Below are positions 24,949 to 36,100 of a stretch of 64,000 nucleotides of DNA, one piece after another. The translations under genes were made by a program, and so were the position numbers. The notes beneath the pieces were generated by a model, which saw nothing but the letters and a program-made list of their open reading frames with translations, searched no databases and was not told where the DNA came from. This DNA is from Bacillota bacterium (lineage in GTDB: Bacteria > Bacillota > Clostridia > Oscillospirales > Oscillospiraceae): positions 1 through 64,000 of the forward strand of contig JAQYLT010000037.1 of NCBI GenBank assembly GCA_028719885.1, written 5' to 3'. Within the stretch, counting starts at the first letter, position 1, and every line of letters starts with the position of its first letter.

Positions 24949-25422
24949 ATGGCTCTTCGGTATCTGGCCGTATTCTTTATCTCCATGGTGCCCCTGGTGG
25001 AACTGCGCGGCGCCATCCCCATTGCGGTGGGCATGGGAATTGAACCCATCCACGCCATTGTGGTCTGCGCGGTGGGCAACCTGCTGCCCGTCCCGGTGAT
25101 CTATTTCTTTGCGCGAAAATTCCTGATCTGGGGCCTGGACAAGCGTTACATCGGCGGCATCTGCCATTTCTTCCACGATAAGGGAGAGCGGGCCGGTGCA
25201 AAGCTCTCCGGCAAGGCGGGCAAGGTGGGGCTGATGCTGGCGCTGACCCTGTTTGTGGGCATCCCCATCCCCGGCACCGGCGCCTGGACCGGCACCCTGG
25301 GCGCAAGCTTTTTGAACATGGGCGTGAAAGAAACCGCTCTCTCCGTCTCTGCCGGTGTTGCCCTGGCGGCGGTGATCATGACCACGGTAAGCCTGGTGGG
25401 CGTACATGTATTTGGCCTGTAA
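24949..25422 (+). CDS. Small multi-drug export family membrane protein (COG2426)
   Basis: I chose the ATG at 24949, right after GGGAGGTGA. The 157-residue protein has about five membrane helices and the family's motifs (PLVELRGAIPIAVGMG, GIPIPGTGAWTGTLGA). The family is annotated as small multi-drug export proteins, but the substrate is not firmly known. It is followed after 25 bases by the HIT gene. Confidence 0.85.
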   Translation: MALRYLAVFFISMVPLVELRGAIPIAVGMGIEPIHAIVVCAVGNLLPVPVIYFFARKFLIWGLDKRYIGGICHFFHDKGERAGAKLSGKAGKVGLMLALTLFVGIPIPGTGAWTGTLGASFLNMGVKETALSVSAGVALAAVIMTTVSLVGVHVFGL

Positions 25423-25447
25423 GGGCCTTGATGAGGAGGAATAAAAT

Positions 25448-25789
25448 ATGGCTGACTGCCTTTTCTGCAAAATCATCGCGGGGGAGATTCCCTCCACCAA
25501 GGTATATGAGGATGATCTGGTGTTTGCCTTCCGGGACATTGCCCCCCAGGCGCCTACGCACATTCTGGTCATTCCCAAAACCCACATTTCCGGCTGCAAC
25601 GGGGTGACCCCGGAAAATAGTCAGGTAGTGGCCCACATTTTTGAGGTGATTCCCCAAATTGCCGCTGCCGAGGGACTGACGGGCGGTTACCGGGTGGTTT
25701 CCAACTGCGGCGACGACGCGGGCCAGACCGTCCACCACCTGCACTTCCATATCCTTGGCGGCAAAAAGCTGGCCCTGGAAATGGCTTGA
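25448..25789 (+). CDS. HIT family (HinT-like) purine nucleotide hydrolase
   Basis: The 113-residue protein has the normal length of HinT. It starts with the zinc Cys pair region (CLFCKIIAGEIPS) and ends with the histidine triad QTVHHLHFHILGG. Such enzymes hydrolyse adenosine phosphoramidates. The ATG follows GAGGAG. Confidence 0.95.
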   Translation: MADCLFCKIIAGEIPSTKVYEDDLVFAFRDIAPQAPTHILVIPKTHISGCNGVTPENSQVVAHIFEVIPQIAAAEGLTGGYRVVSNCGDDAGQTVHHLHFHILGGKKLALEMA

Positions 25790-25800
25790 CAGAAAGATTA

Positions 25801-25841
25801 AAAGGACTGCCTCCGTTTTTGGAGACAGTCCTTTCTTTTTT
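25801..25841 (+). terminator. Intrinsic terminator after the HIT gene
   Basis: AAAGGACTGcCTCC pairs with GGAGaCAGTCCTTT around GTTTTT, then C and six T. Confidence 0.85.
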
Positions 25842-25845
25842 GCTT

Positions 25846-27009
25846 TTAGATGCCCAGCTGGAGCCGGCTGGCCTGGTAGAGCATGTTGGCGCAGTCAGCC
25901 CGGGTGATTTCCTGGCCTGTGGGCAGCTCCAAGCCGTTCTGCAGGGCGATTTCCACAGGGGTAATATTTACCTCCTGGGCGGAAAGGGCCGGCTGCTCCT
26001 GGGGCTGGAGCTCCAGGGCGCTGCACAGCATGGCGGCGGCGTCCTCGGCGGTGATGGGCGTATCGGGACAGAAGTTCTCCCCGGTGGTCAGTCCCACGGT
26101 GAGGCCGGAGCGGACGGCAGCGGCCAGATAGGGCTTGAGCCAGTCCGGAGCGTCGGCGTAGCCGGTTTCGGTGAGGTCAGCGTCCGTGGGGATGTTCAGG
26201 GCCTTCACCAGCATGGTCACGAATTCCCCCCGGGTAACCTGCCGCTCCGGAGAGAAGCAGGGACTGCCCCCCAGGCTTTCCCCCACGAAGATGCCGGTGT
26301 TCTTCATCCATTCCGCGGCAAAGCGGCAGCTTTTCCCAACGGTGTCGGAATACTGCCGGGCATCCGTGGGCTTCAGGATGCTCACGGTGACGGTGGTCTC
26401 CCGGGATACCTTTCCGGCGGGATCCGTGGCGGTGAAGGTAAAGGAGTCAACGCCCACCTTGTTCTTCTTCGGGGTGTAGGTGAAGCTGCCGTCACCGCTG
26501 ATTTCCACGGTGCCCCGCTTGGGGGGCCGAGTGAGGGTAAAGGACATCTCCTGGCCCTCCGGGTCCCGGACCTTGAGCTGGCCGGTGAGCTCCAGATTTT
26601 TGTAGGTTTCAAAGGCGCAGTCCTGGGCGATGGGGGCCTGATTTTCCCGGCCCCGGATGGACAGGGTCATGGTTGCTTCCCCCGCCAGTCCTCCGGCAAA
26701 CACCGGAAGATAGCCGATGGTGGCGGTGTGATCCTGCTGGGCGTAGTTGGAGACAAAACTCATTTGTCCGATCTGCTCCGCCGTCAGCACATCTCCCGGA
26801 CGCAGCACCCGGCTGCCCAGCATCACGGTGCCCCTGGCCGATTCCGGCAGACGGGTGATGCAGATGCCGGTGAGCTGGGCTTCCTCCGGGGAGAAATCCG
26901 CAGGGGAGAAGCAGTACTCCTCCCCGCAGCTTACCTGCGCTGCCGAGGCCGTGGCGGCCATCCCGGCAGCCAGCAGCAGGCAGCACAATAGGCATACAAT
27001 CTGTTTCAT
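25846..27009 (-). CDS. Secreted SLH-domain protein with an Ig/cadherin-like domain
   Basis: I chose the ATG at 27009, nine bases after GGAGG, which puts the signal peptide (ending ASA near residue 24) at the very start. The 387-residue protein has an unassigned domain (about 25-125), a cadherin-like bacterial Ig domain (about 130-207, SFTYTPKKNKVGVDSFTFTA) and two clear plus one short SLH repeats (about 215-385). SLH repeats bind secondary wall polymers. It lies downstream of the giant BspA-like gene on the same strand, separated by a terminator. Confidence 0.85.
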   Translation of the reverse strand: MKQIVCLLCCLLLAAGMAATASAAQVSCGEEYCFSPADFSPEEAQLTGICITRLPESARGTVMLGSRVLRPGDVLTAEQIGQMSFVSNYAQQDHTATIGYLPVFAGGLAGEATMTLSIRGRENQAPIAQDCAFETYKNLELTGQLKVRDPEGQEMSFTLTRPPKRGTVEISGDGSFTYTPKKNKVGVDSFTFTATDPAGKVSRETTVTVSILKPTDARQYSDTVGKSCRFAAEWMKNTGIFVGESLGGSPCFSPERQVTRGEFVTMLVKALNIPTDADLTETGYADAPDWLKPYLAAAVRSGLTVGLTTGENFCPDTPITAEDAAAMLCSALELQPQEQPALSAQEVNITPVEIALQNGLELPTGQEITRADCANMLYQASRLQLGI

Positions 27010-27105
27010 AATCGAATACCTCCAGAAAAAGATTTCCATAGGTATTGTTTGCCAGCACTGGTAAAAATATTCCGCTCAAGGCCGCTGATGCGCTCCTCCC
27101 ATTCA

Positions 27106-27145
27106 AAAAAATCCAGCCACTGCGAAAGCAGTGGCTGGGATTTTT
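27106..27145. terminator. Terminator after the giant gene (bidirectional)
   Basis: CCAGCCACTG (27113-27122) pairs perfectly with CAGTGGCTGG (27129-27138). Seven A precede and five T follow, so it can act on both strands. It follows the stop codon of the giant gene on the minus strand. Confidence 0.85.
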
Positions 27146-27173
27146 ATGGGGGTTATTTGGCTTTTTGCTTGGT

Positions 27174-30100
27174 TTACTTCAAGACCTTTACGGGAATTTT
27201 CACCGTTGCGGGCTTGAGGTTGGTTGCAAGTCCGGCGGGGGTAATGTCCAGATACAGGTTGTAGGTGGTGCCCGCCTTCAGCATGCCGATGTTCTCGGGC
27301 TTGATCGTCAGCACGGCGGTTTTTCCGTCGAGCTGATAGTAGGAGAAGCCGCTCTTACCCAGGGCGCTTTGCAGTGCCGCTGTGGTGGACTTGCCGATGG
27401 CGATGCTCTTGATCTCACCCACGGAGATGCTCACCTTTCCGGTCAGCGGCTGGTCCTGAGCCTGGAACAGAATCATGGAGGTGGGCACGGCGGTCACCTT
27501 CACCGCGCTCTGGCTCACCTTGAAGCTGCAAATGGGGGAGAGAATCTCTTCTCCGCAGCTGGTGAGCCGGAACTGCACCTTGTAGGTGACGTTGGTGGCG
27601 TAGCTTGTGTCCTCCAGCATGGTCAGGTGGATGACGGGCTTGGCACCAGTGTTATCCAGCTCAGCCTGGAACTTATCCTTGTCCTGACCAATCAGCTCCA
27701 TCGTCTCAATGGTTCCGTTGAAGTTTGCCAGCTTGGTGATGGTGTAGTTCAGAACGCTCTGCCGGTTCAGGGTATCCAGCTTGCCGCTGGCGGCCAGGGT
27801 GACGGCCAGCTTGGTGGAATTGTACACCTTAACGGTGAAGGTCAGGGCGGAGGGATAGGTCACAATCTGATCGGTGCTGTTGTCACGGACAATGGGCGTC
27901 AGCTTGAAGATCTGATTGCCCTTGGTGGGTGCGTCCTCGGTGAGCGTTACGCGGATGACGCTGTTGTCTTCGTCGAAGCGCAGCCAGTTGTAGTTGCCAA
28001 CCACCTGGAAGCCTTCCACGGTGTAGCCCTGGGGAACGGTGACCTTTACAGGGATCTCCTCGTCACCGGCCAGATACTTGTTCAGGCTCACGGTGGTGGC
28101 GGAGAGGCTCACCTTGGGCAGGGCAGTGGACACAACGACCTTCAAGGTGACGGCAGCCGTCTTGGAGCCGTTGGGCAGCACACCCTTGCAGGTGAATTTG
28201 TAGGTGCCGTTCTTGGGTGCATTAATCAGGTCACGGACCTCCGCGATGATCATGCCATCCTCGTAATGGACATTCAGCTTTTCGGCTTCCGCGGCGGCGG
28301 AGGTGCCTGCCTTGGCGGTGGAGAGGATCTCCACTTTCTCCAGCGGGATATTCTCCTGGGACAGAACTGCGGTGGCAGAGGCGGTCACCTGGGTGAAGTA
28401 CTTGTTCAGGGTCAGCGTGGTGGTGCCCAGCTTCAAGGTGGGCAGCTTGGTGCTGACGCTGACACTGTGGGACACCCGGATGGATGTCAGCCAGTTGTCC
28501 ATCTTCACATCGATGTAGGCGGTGCCGCCGGCATACTGGCCTTTGGCATTCTTTGTCAGGCTCAGCGTCAGGGTATCTCCGGTGCAATCCACATTCGCGA
28601 AGGAAGCAGTGCAGCTCATGCTGTCGGGCTCCAGATATTCGGAAGCGGTCTTGTTCCAAATCTGGAATGTGCTGCTCAGCTCCTCATCCAGCAGAGTGTT
28701 GAAAGCGGAGGAGGCGGGCATGGTGCTCAGCGCGGGCTTGGAGGTGTAGGTGGCGATGGTGATGTTCTTGGTCACCGGCAGATAGTAGCCCTCCAGGTAA
28801 ATCTTCAGGGTAGCGGAGGTATCCACCTTGGTGACCGGAGCCTTCAGGAATGCATCGGAGTAGTGCAGGGTGTAGGCTCCCTCGCTGCAATCAATGCTGA
28901 AGTGCGGGGTGTTAAGCAGCTCCACACCGGTGATGTTCAGGTCACCGGCGGTGATGGTCAGCGGAGCGGTGCCGTCCAGATAGAACAGGTTGAACTTGGA
29001 TGCCTGCTTCACAGTCACGCTGGGCAGGGAGTTGGCGATGGTGATGGTGAGCAGGTAGGAGTACACCTCACCATTGCTGCATTCTACGTTCATGGTCCGC
29101 TTGTAGGTACCGGCCTTGATCTGTCCGGTGGCGTAAAGCGTCCGGTGCTCCACGTCGACCTCGAGACCCTCGGGAGCGTTGACCAGCTCGATGTTCGTGA
29201 TCGTTTTGCCGTAGCTCTCCCGCAGTCCCAGGGACACCGGGGTATCCCGGTAGCTGTTCAGGCGCAGGGCAGCGGTTTCCAGTCTGGGGGAGTAATCCCG
29301 GACGGAGATCCAGATGTGGGCCTGGGCCTTGGTCAGGTCCTTGCCCTGGGCGGTGATGCAGCATTCGCCGTTGGCGTTGGCCTTGATGGTGACGGTGGGA
29401 ACGCCGGAAACCAGAGCTACGGAGGCGATTGCAGCGTCCGTGCTGGTCCAGGTGACGGCGTTGGTAACGAACTGGTCACCCTTGTAGTTCTGGGCAAGCA
29501 CTTCCGTCACGGTGAAGACCTGCTTCGTGGTCACATTCTTCTTGTCCAGAGTCACGTGCCATTCATCAGCCGCATCCTGCTCCCAGCTGCCAACACTTTT
29601 ATCAGTTGTCAGAGCCAGCTTTTCCATCTGCATGGCGATGACGTTTACCTTTGCGGCGGCTTTCCGCTTCAGCGGGTCGCCGTTCAGAGTGGCAGTGATG
29701 GTGACAGTGCCAGCCTTTTCTCCGGCAGTGATCTTACCGGTTTCGTCCACCGTGGCAATGGCGGGGTTGGAAGAGGTAAAGGTCAGGTGCTGGGCATCAA
29801 TCATGCCATTCTGTCCGGAGATGCTGATCTGGGCGGTCTGATCGGGCTGCAGACCCAGCTTGGGCACACCGGTCACGGTGGCGGTGAGGGTCTTGGCGGG
29901 ATCCAGATAGTAAACAGTCAGGCCAACCGCCTTCTTCACGTTGGAGCCGTCGGTGGCGGCAGCGGTGATGGTGACGGTGCCGGGCTTCACCAGCTTCACA
30001 GTGCCGGTCTGGTCCACCTGGGCGATGGCGGTGCTGCTGCTGGTCCACTTCATCGTGCTCAGGGCATCGGCGGGAGTGGGCGCGGCGGAGAGCTGAATGG

Positions 30101-33100
30101 TCTTCTGCTGGAACATATCCACACTCAGCTTGGCACCCAGTGCCTCTTCATCCATGGAGAGGGTGATGGCCGTGGTCTTGGGCAGGATCTGCAGCGTCAG
30201 CACTGCCGGGTCGCTGCCGTTGGTGGGTGTGGCGGTTACGGTTACCGTTCCGGCGGATTCCACATTCTTGGCGGTGAGCTTGCCGGAGGCGGAGATGGTG
30301 GCAAATTCCTCGCCCTCGGTGATCTCCCAGGTGGAGGCCAGCTTCACGCTGCCGGGAATCCGGTAGACGGCCAGCTGCAGCGTCTTTCCGGCAATCAGGT
30401 ATTTTGTGGTATCCGGCCGGATGACGGTGGTCTCCACGAATTCCACTTCCGTGCTGCCCTGGGCCTGGCTGTAGTTGTCGTAGGCAACCAGGCGGAGCTT
30501 ACCGGCCTTCTTGGCTTTCAGCACATAGCTGCCGTTCCTTAGCTTGGTCACGGCGGCAATGGTGCTGGCGGCGGACTCACCCTCGATGGTTTCAACCCGC
30601 CATCTCAGGTCGGCCTTGGTGCCAAGGATCTTGGCCAGCTTCTCCTGGAGGGCGGCCATGCCGTTGAGGGAAATGGATTCTTCTTCGGTGCTCTCCGGAA
30701 TTTCGGACAGATCGATCAGCTTCAGGCTGAGGCAGTTCTGGAAGCAGTTCTGGCCGATGGTGGTAAGGCTTTCGGGGAAGTTGATGGCGGTCAGCGCCTC
30801 GCAGTCGTAGAAGGCCTGGGTGTCCAGCTTCTTCACACCCTCGGGGAGCTGCACTTCCGTCAGCTTCAGGCAGGAGGAGAAGGCGTGGCGGCCAATGCTT
30901 TCCACGTTGCTTCCGAGCTGAATCTGGCTCAGATTGCCGCACCAGGCAAAGGCATAGCTGCCGATGGCTGCCGGGCTGTCGCTTTCGTTGCTGCCCAGGG
31001 TGACTTCGGTCAGGCTGTTGCAGTGGGCGAAGGCGTAATCGCCGACGGTGGTGACGGCTTCGGGGATGACCACATCGATCATATCATCCAGACCGTAGAA
31101 GGCATAGTTACCGATGGAAGTGATGCCCTCTTCAATCACCACGTGGGTGATCTGGCCTCTCAGGCTGTACCAGGGAGCCATGGCGGAGGCGGTGTTGGTG
31201 GAGTAGTTCTTCATGGCGCCGGTGCCCCTGATGGTCAGGGTGTCGCCCTTAACCATCCACACCGCGTTGCCGCTGGTGCCGCCCTGGTGCACATTGTCCA
31301 GAACGACCCAACCGCGGACGGGCTCCTTTTTGGTGTCATTCAGCTCTTTGGCGGTGAACTTGCCCCAGGTGACGTTCCCGGTGCTGTCCTTCAGGCCCAT
31401 GATCAGGCCCCAGGTGGTGCCGTCGTCATGCCGGATGACGTAGGGGTAAACCGACTGGTCTATGAGGATGCGGCCCACGGCGGCAGAGTTTTCATTGGGC
31501 TCGAACCGGACGGTGAGGTTCTCATCGGCAACGCCCACATCCTGATAGCTGGCGGTGTAGCCGCCGTTGGAGGTGAAGGCGAAGCCATTGTTCTTGGCGT
31601 AGAAGTAGGCCTCGGAGCCCCGGGCTGCCGTGATCCGGAAGCCGGAAATGGGGTGGAGGAACTCTCCATTCATAAAGCCAAGGGCGTAATCGTCGATCTG
31701 CTGGACGGAATTGGGAATGGTGATGGCCTTCAGCGCGGTGCAGCTGGCGAAAGCGCCGGTCTCAATGTGCTTCACACCATTCTGGATGGTCACGGAGGTC
31801 AGTTGGCTGCAGCCCGCAAAAGCGCTGCCGGAGATGGTTTCCAGGTTTCCGGGGATGGAGACCTTGGTCAAACCGGACCAGGAGAACGCGTTTGCGCCAA
31901 TGGCATTCAGGCCTTTGGGCAGGGTGACGGTGGTGAGAGATTCGCAGGCACGGAAAGCGTCGCTGCCAATCTCACGGAGGCTGGTGGGCAGGGTAATGGA
32001 GCGCAGCTTCATGCAGCCCCAGAACGCGCCTTCGCCGATGGCGGTGACGCCGCTGGGGATGGTCACCGCGGTCAGGCGGGGGCAGTTGCAGAAGGCGTCG
32101 GTGCCGATGGTGCGGACGCTGCGGGGAATGACCACGGAGGCGGCATTGTAGCAGTCAAGGAACGCACTGTCGCCGATGGCGGTGACGCCGGAGCTGATCA
32201 CGATCTTCTTGATACCGTTCCGCTGGCAGTACCAGGGGGCGCAGAATGCTTGGTAATCACCCATCGTATCCGCTCTCTGGCCCAGGTAGTTTTCCATGGG
32301 GCCGGTGCCGGAGATGGTCAGCACACCGGCGGCATTCAGGGAGTAGGTCACCTTTTCGCCGCAGCTGCCGGACATGGGATGGACCGAAGAGCCCAGGGAG
32401 ATCCAGCCGCGGACCAATTCCTTGGTTTCGTCCGCCAGCTTTTCGGCGGTGAGCTGTCCCCAGTCGATCACGCCTTCGCTGTCCTTCAGGCCATAGATCA
32501 GACCCATGTTGCCCATGTAATCGTTCCAGATCTTGGTAGGATGGACAGTGGCGCCCTTGCCTGCCTGACACATTACGCCGGAGTCGGAGTAGCAATTGAA
32601 ATAGACATCCTGGTCCTGGGTCAGGGTTACCGCAAAGAGGTAGTTGGGAATGAAGGTGCCATTGGCAATGAACTGGAAGTTATACTCCTTGGCATAGAAG
32701 TAGCCCTCGGAGCCCCTTGCGGCGGTGATGGTGAAGCTTTCGACTGTATTATGGTATTCAGTATAGCCGATTGCGTATCCTTCGATGGTTCTCAGGGAAT
32801 TGGGGAGAGTGATCCCCGTCAGGGCGGGGCAATTGAGAAATGCCTGAGCTCCCAGGGTAATCAGGCCCTCCGGCAGTGTAACGGCGCTAAGGCTGGAGCA
32901 GCCGAGGAACGTTGCCCATTCAATGCGTGTTACATTATCCGGAATATCAATGGAAACCAGTTTAGAGCAGCACGCAAAAGCAGACAAGCCGATGCGATTC
33001 AGGCTCTCCGGCAACTCTACCTCCACGAGGTTCTGGCAGGAGTCAAATGCGTTGTCACCAATGGAGGTGACGCCCTCTTCAACCACGACCTTGGTGATCT

Positions 33101-36100
33101 CCTCTTTCCGGTCATCCCAGTCATAGTGGCCATACATGTTGCCGGTGCCGGAGATGGTCAGGGTGCCGTCTTCCAGGGTCCAGGTCAGGTCGTCGCCGCA
33201 CTTGTTGGTGTCCGCTGTTCCGCTGGAGTCTCTGCTGATCCAGCCGCGCACCACTTCTTCGGAGGCGGCCAGCTGACTGGCGGAGAAGTTGCCCCACCGG
33301 ATGCTGCCGTCTTCCGCTTTCAGACCGATGATCTGGAACCAACCCATGCCGTAATTGTTGTTGCCCTGGTAGGGGTACACCAGCTGGCCCATGGGGATGG
33401 TGCCGATCACTTTGGAATCAGGATCGCAGAAGATATGGACATCCAGGTCTTCTGTGGCGGAGAAGACGCCGAAATACTGGATCTCGGTCACGCCGTTCTC
33501 CATGCAGCCGAAACCGTTGTCCTTGGCGTAGAAGTAAGCCTCGGAGGCCCGGGGCGCGGTGATGGTGAAGCCCTCCACCGGTGTGCAGTTCCAGTCCTCA
33601 TCCACCAGATAACCCAGAGCATAGTCTCCGAAGTTGATCACGGAATCGGGAATGGTGATGTTCAGCAGCGCGGGGCAGTTGGCAAATGCATTGCTGCCAA
33701 TGGTCTGCAGCCCCTTGGGGAGGGTGACCTGGCTCAGGCTGGTGCAGCCCACAAAGGCTTCGGAGCCAATGCTGGTCACCTTGCTGGGGATCTGAATGGA
33801 GGTCAGACTGCTGCAGCCGCTAAAGACATCAGATTCAATGTATCTCAGCTCACTGGGCAGGGTGACCGATTTCAGGCCGGTGCAGTCCTTAAATGCGGCA
33901 TAAAGGATGTCCACAACGCTGTTCGGAATTGTGATGGCTTCCAGACTGGAGCAGCCTTGGAATGCAAAAGCGCCGATTTCTTTCAGGGCGCTGGGGAAAG
34001 TGACGCTCTTCAGCCCGGTGCAGCCCGCAAAGGTTTCATAGTTGATATATGTTACTTTGCTGGGAAGCTTGATGGTTTCCAAGCCGGAGCAGTTCTTAAA
34101 AGCGCACTCTCCAATGGTGGTGATGCTGTCCGGCAATGTGACGGAGCGCACTTCACTAAGGCCCAAGAACGCATTGTTTCCAATGGTGGTGACACCGGAT
34201 TTCACCACAATGCCGGTGATCAGCTCACGCTGGTTAAACCAGGGTGCGGTGGAGCCTTCGGTATCGTCTGCGAAATTCTGGGGCATGAAATAGTCCATCT
34301 CGCCGGTGCCGCTGATGGTCAGGGTGGAGCCGGTGATCTCCCAGGTCAGCTTTGCGCCGCAGGAGCCTTTCAGCTTCACGCTGTCCAGCATCACCCAGCC
34401 GCTCACCAGCTCAAGGCCGCTGTTCGACAGAATCTCCTCGGAGAGTTCACCCCAGGTGATGCTGCCGGAGCCATCCTTGTAGCCCATGATCCGGCCCCAG
34501 CCGGGAACCGTGCGGTAGGGATATACATGCTTGCCCTTGGCAACAGTGCCGACAACGGCGGAGTTAACAGCGGTATCCTGGTAGACCTTCAAATCCACCT
34601 GAGCCAAACCGGCATCCACAAATTCCTGGGTCACGAAGCCGTCTTCGATGCAGGCGAAGCCGTTTTCCTTGGCGTAGAAGTAACCCTCGGACGCCCGGGG
34701 CGTGGTGATGGTGAAGCCCTCCACCTTGGTAAGGATGGACTCACCAGACTCTGCGTTCCAGGACCAGAGAATACCGAAGCAGTCATCCATCAGCTCCGTC
34801 ACAGAGCCGGGGATGGTCACTGCCTTCAGCTCCGGGCAGTTCTGGAAAGCACAGAAGCCAATGCTGGTGACGCCCTCCGGAATGTTGACGGAGGTCAGAG
34901 CGGTACAGTTGTAGAAAGCGTTGTTTCCGATGCTTTCAAGGGTGCTGGGCAGGCTGACGGTGGTCAGATTCCGGCACCAGAAGAAAGCGTCGTTGCTAAT
35001 GGTGGTGACGCCCTCTTCCACAACAACACGCTCGATACGATCGACCTTGTTGTTCCAGGGAGTCATGATGTCACTGCCGGTATTTTCATCGAAGCCGTAG
35101 TTCGCCATGGGGCCGTTGCCGCTGATGGTCATGGTGCCGTCCTCAGACAGCTCCCAGGTGACGTTCTCGCCGCAGGAACCGCAGAGAATCTCTTTGGCGT
35201 TAGTCAGATCGACCCAGCCCTGTACCGGTGTCTTGCTGGTGTCGGCCAGCTGTGCCTGGGTGTAGCTGCCGCCCCATTCAATCTGGCCGGTGGCGTTGTC
35301 CTTCAGGCCGAGGATGTGGGCCCATCTGCCAATGTCGGGATAATTGTGCAGGGCGATGGGGTTCAGGACCGTGTCAGCAGGAACGGTACCCACTTCCACT
35401 GTAGAATACGGGTCCTTATAAATGGGCACTTCTCCCACGAAAATGTAGGGATCAAAATAGTAAAACGTTGCGGTGCCGCTCTCGGTGAACGGGATTCCAT
35501 TCTCCATGGCGTAGAAGTAGGCATCGCTGGCCCGCTTGCCGGTGATCCGGAAATCGGGCATCAGGGTTTCATCACCGGTTTCGTTATCCTGACGATATCC
35601 CAGGGCGTACTCACCGGAGATGTAGACACCTTCGGGAATGGTAACCTGCTTCAAGGATTCGCAGTGATAGAATGCATAGCTGTCGATGGTGGTTCCCTCA
35701 CCCCGGAAGGTGACCTCACGCAGTCCGCTGTATGCAAACGCGTACCGATTGACGTGGGTATAGGCGGGAATGGAGATGGAGGTGAGGTAGTGGCAGTCGC
35801 TAAAGGCCTCCTGCCCGATTCCGCCAATGCTGTCCGGCAATGTGACGGAGCTTAGGTTGTACAGGCCGTCGAAAGCCCGGCTGCCGACAAAGGTCACGCC
35901 CTCTTCCACCACCACGGTGGTAATGGCCTGGCGCATATCCACGTTTCTCAACCAGGGGGCTTCTACCCATTCATTATCTGCCCAACCATAATTCTCCATA
36001 TTCCCGCTGCCGGAGATGGTGAGGATGTCATAGTCCAAAGACCAGGTGACGTTTTCGCCGCAGCTGCCAGTCGTGGGCTGGAAGACACCTCTAGCGGCCT

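Noticed and set aside
30885..35855. A 1656-codon open frame on the plus strand, and others at 27045-30542 and 40266-42251
   Set aside because: They lie opposite the giant minus-strand gene. They are rich in Gly, Ala, His and Gln and lack a ribosome site and recognisable domains; they are mirror frames of its repeats.
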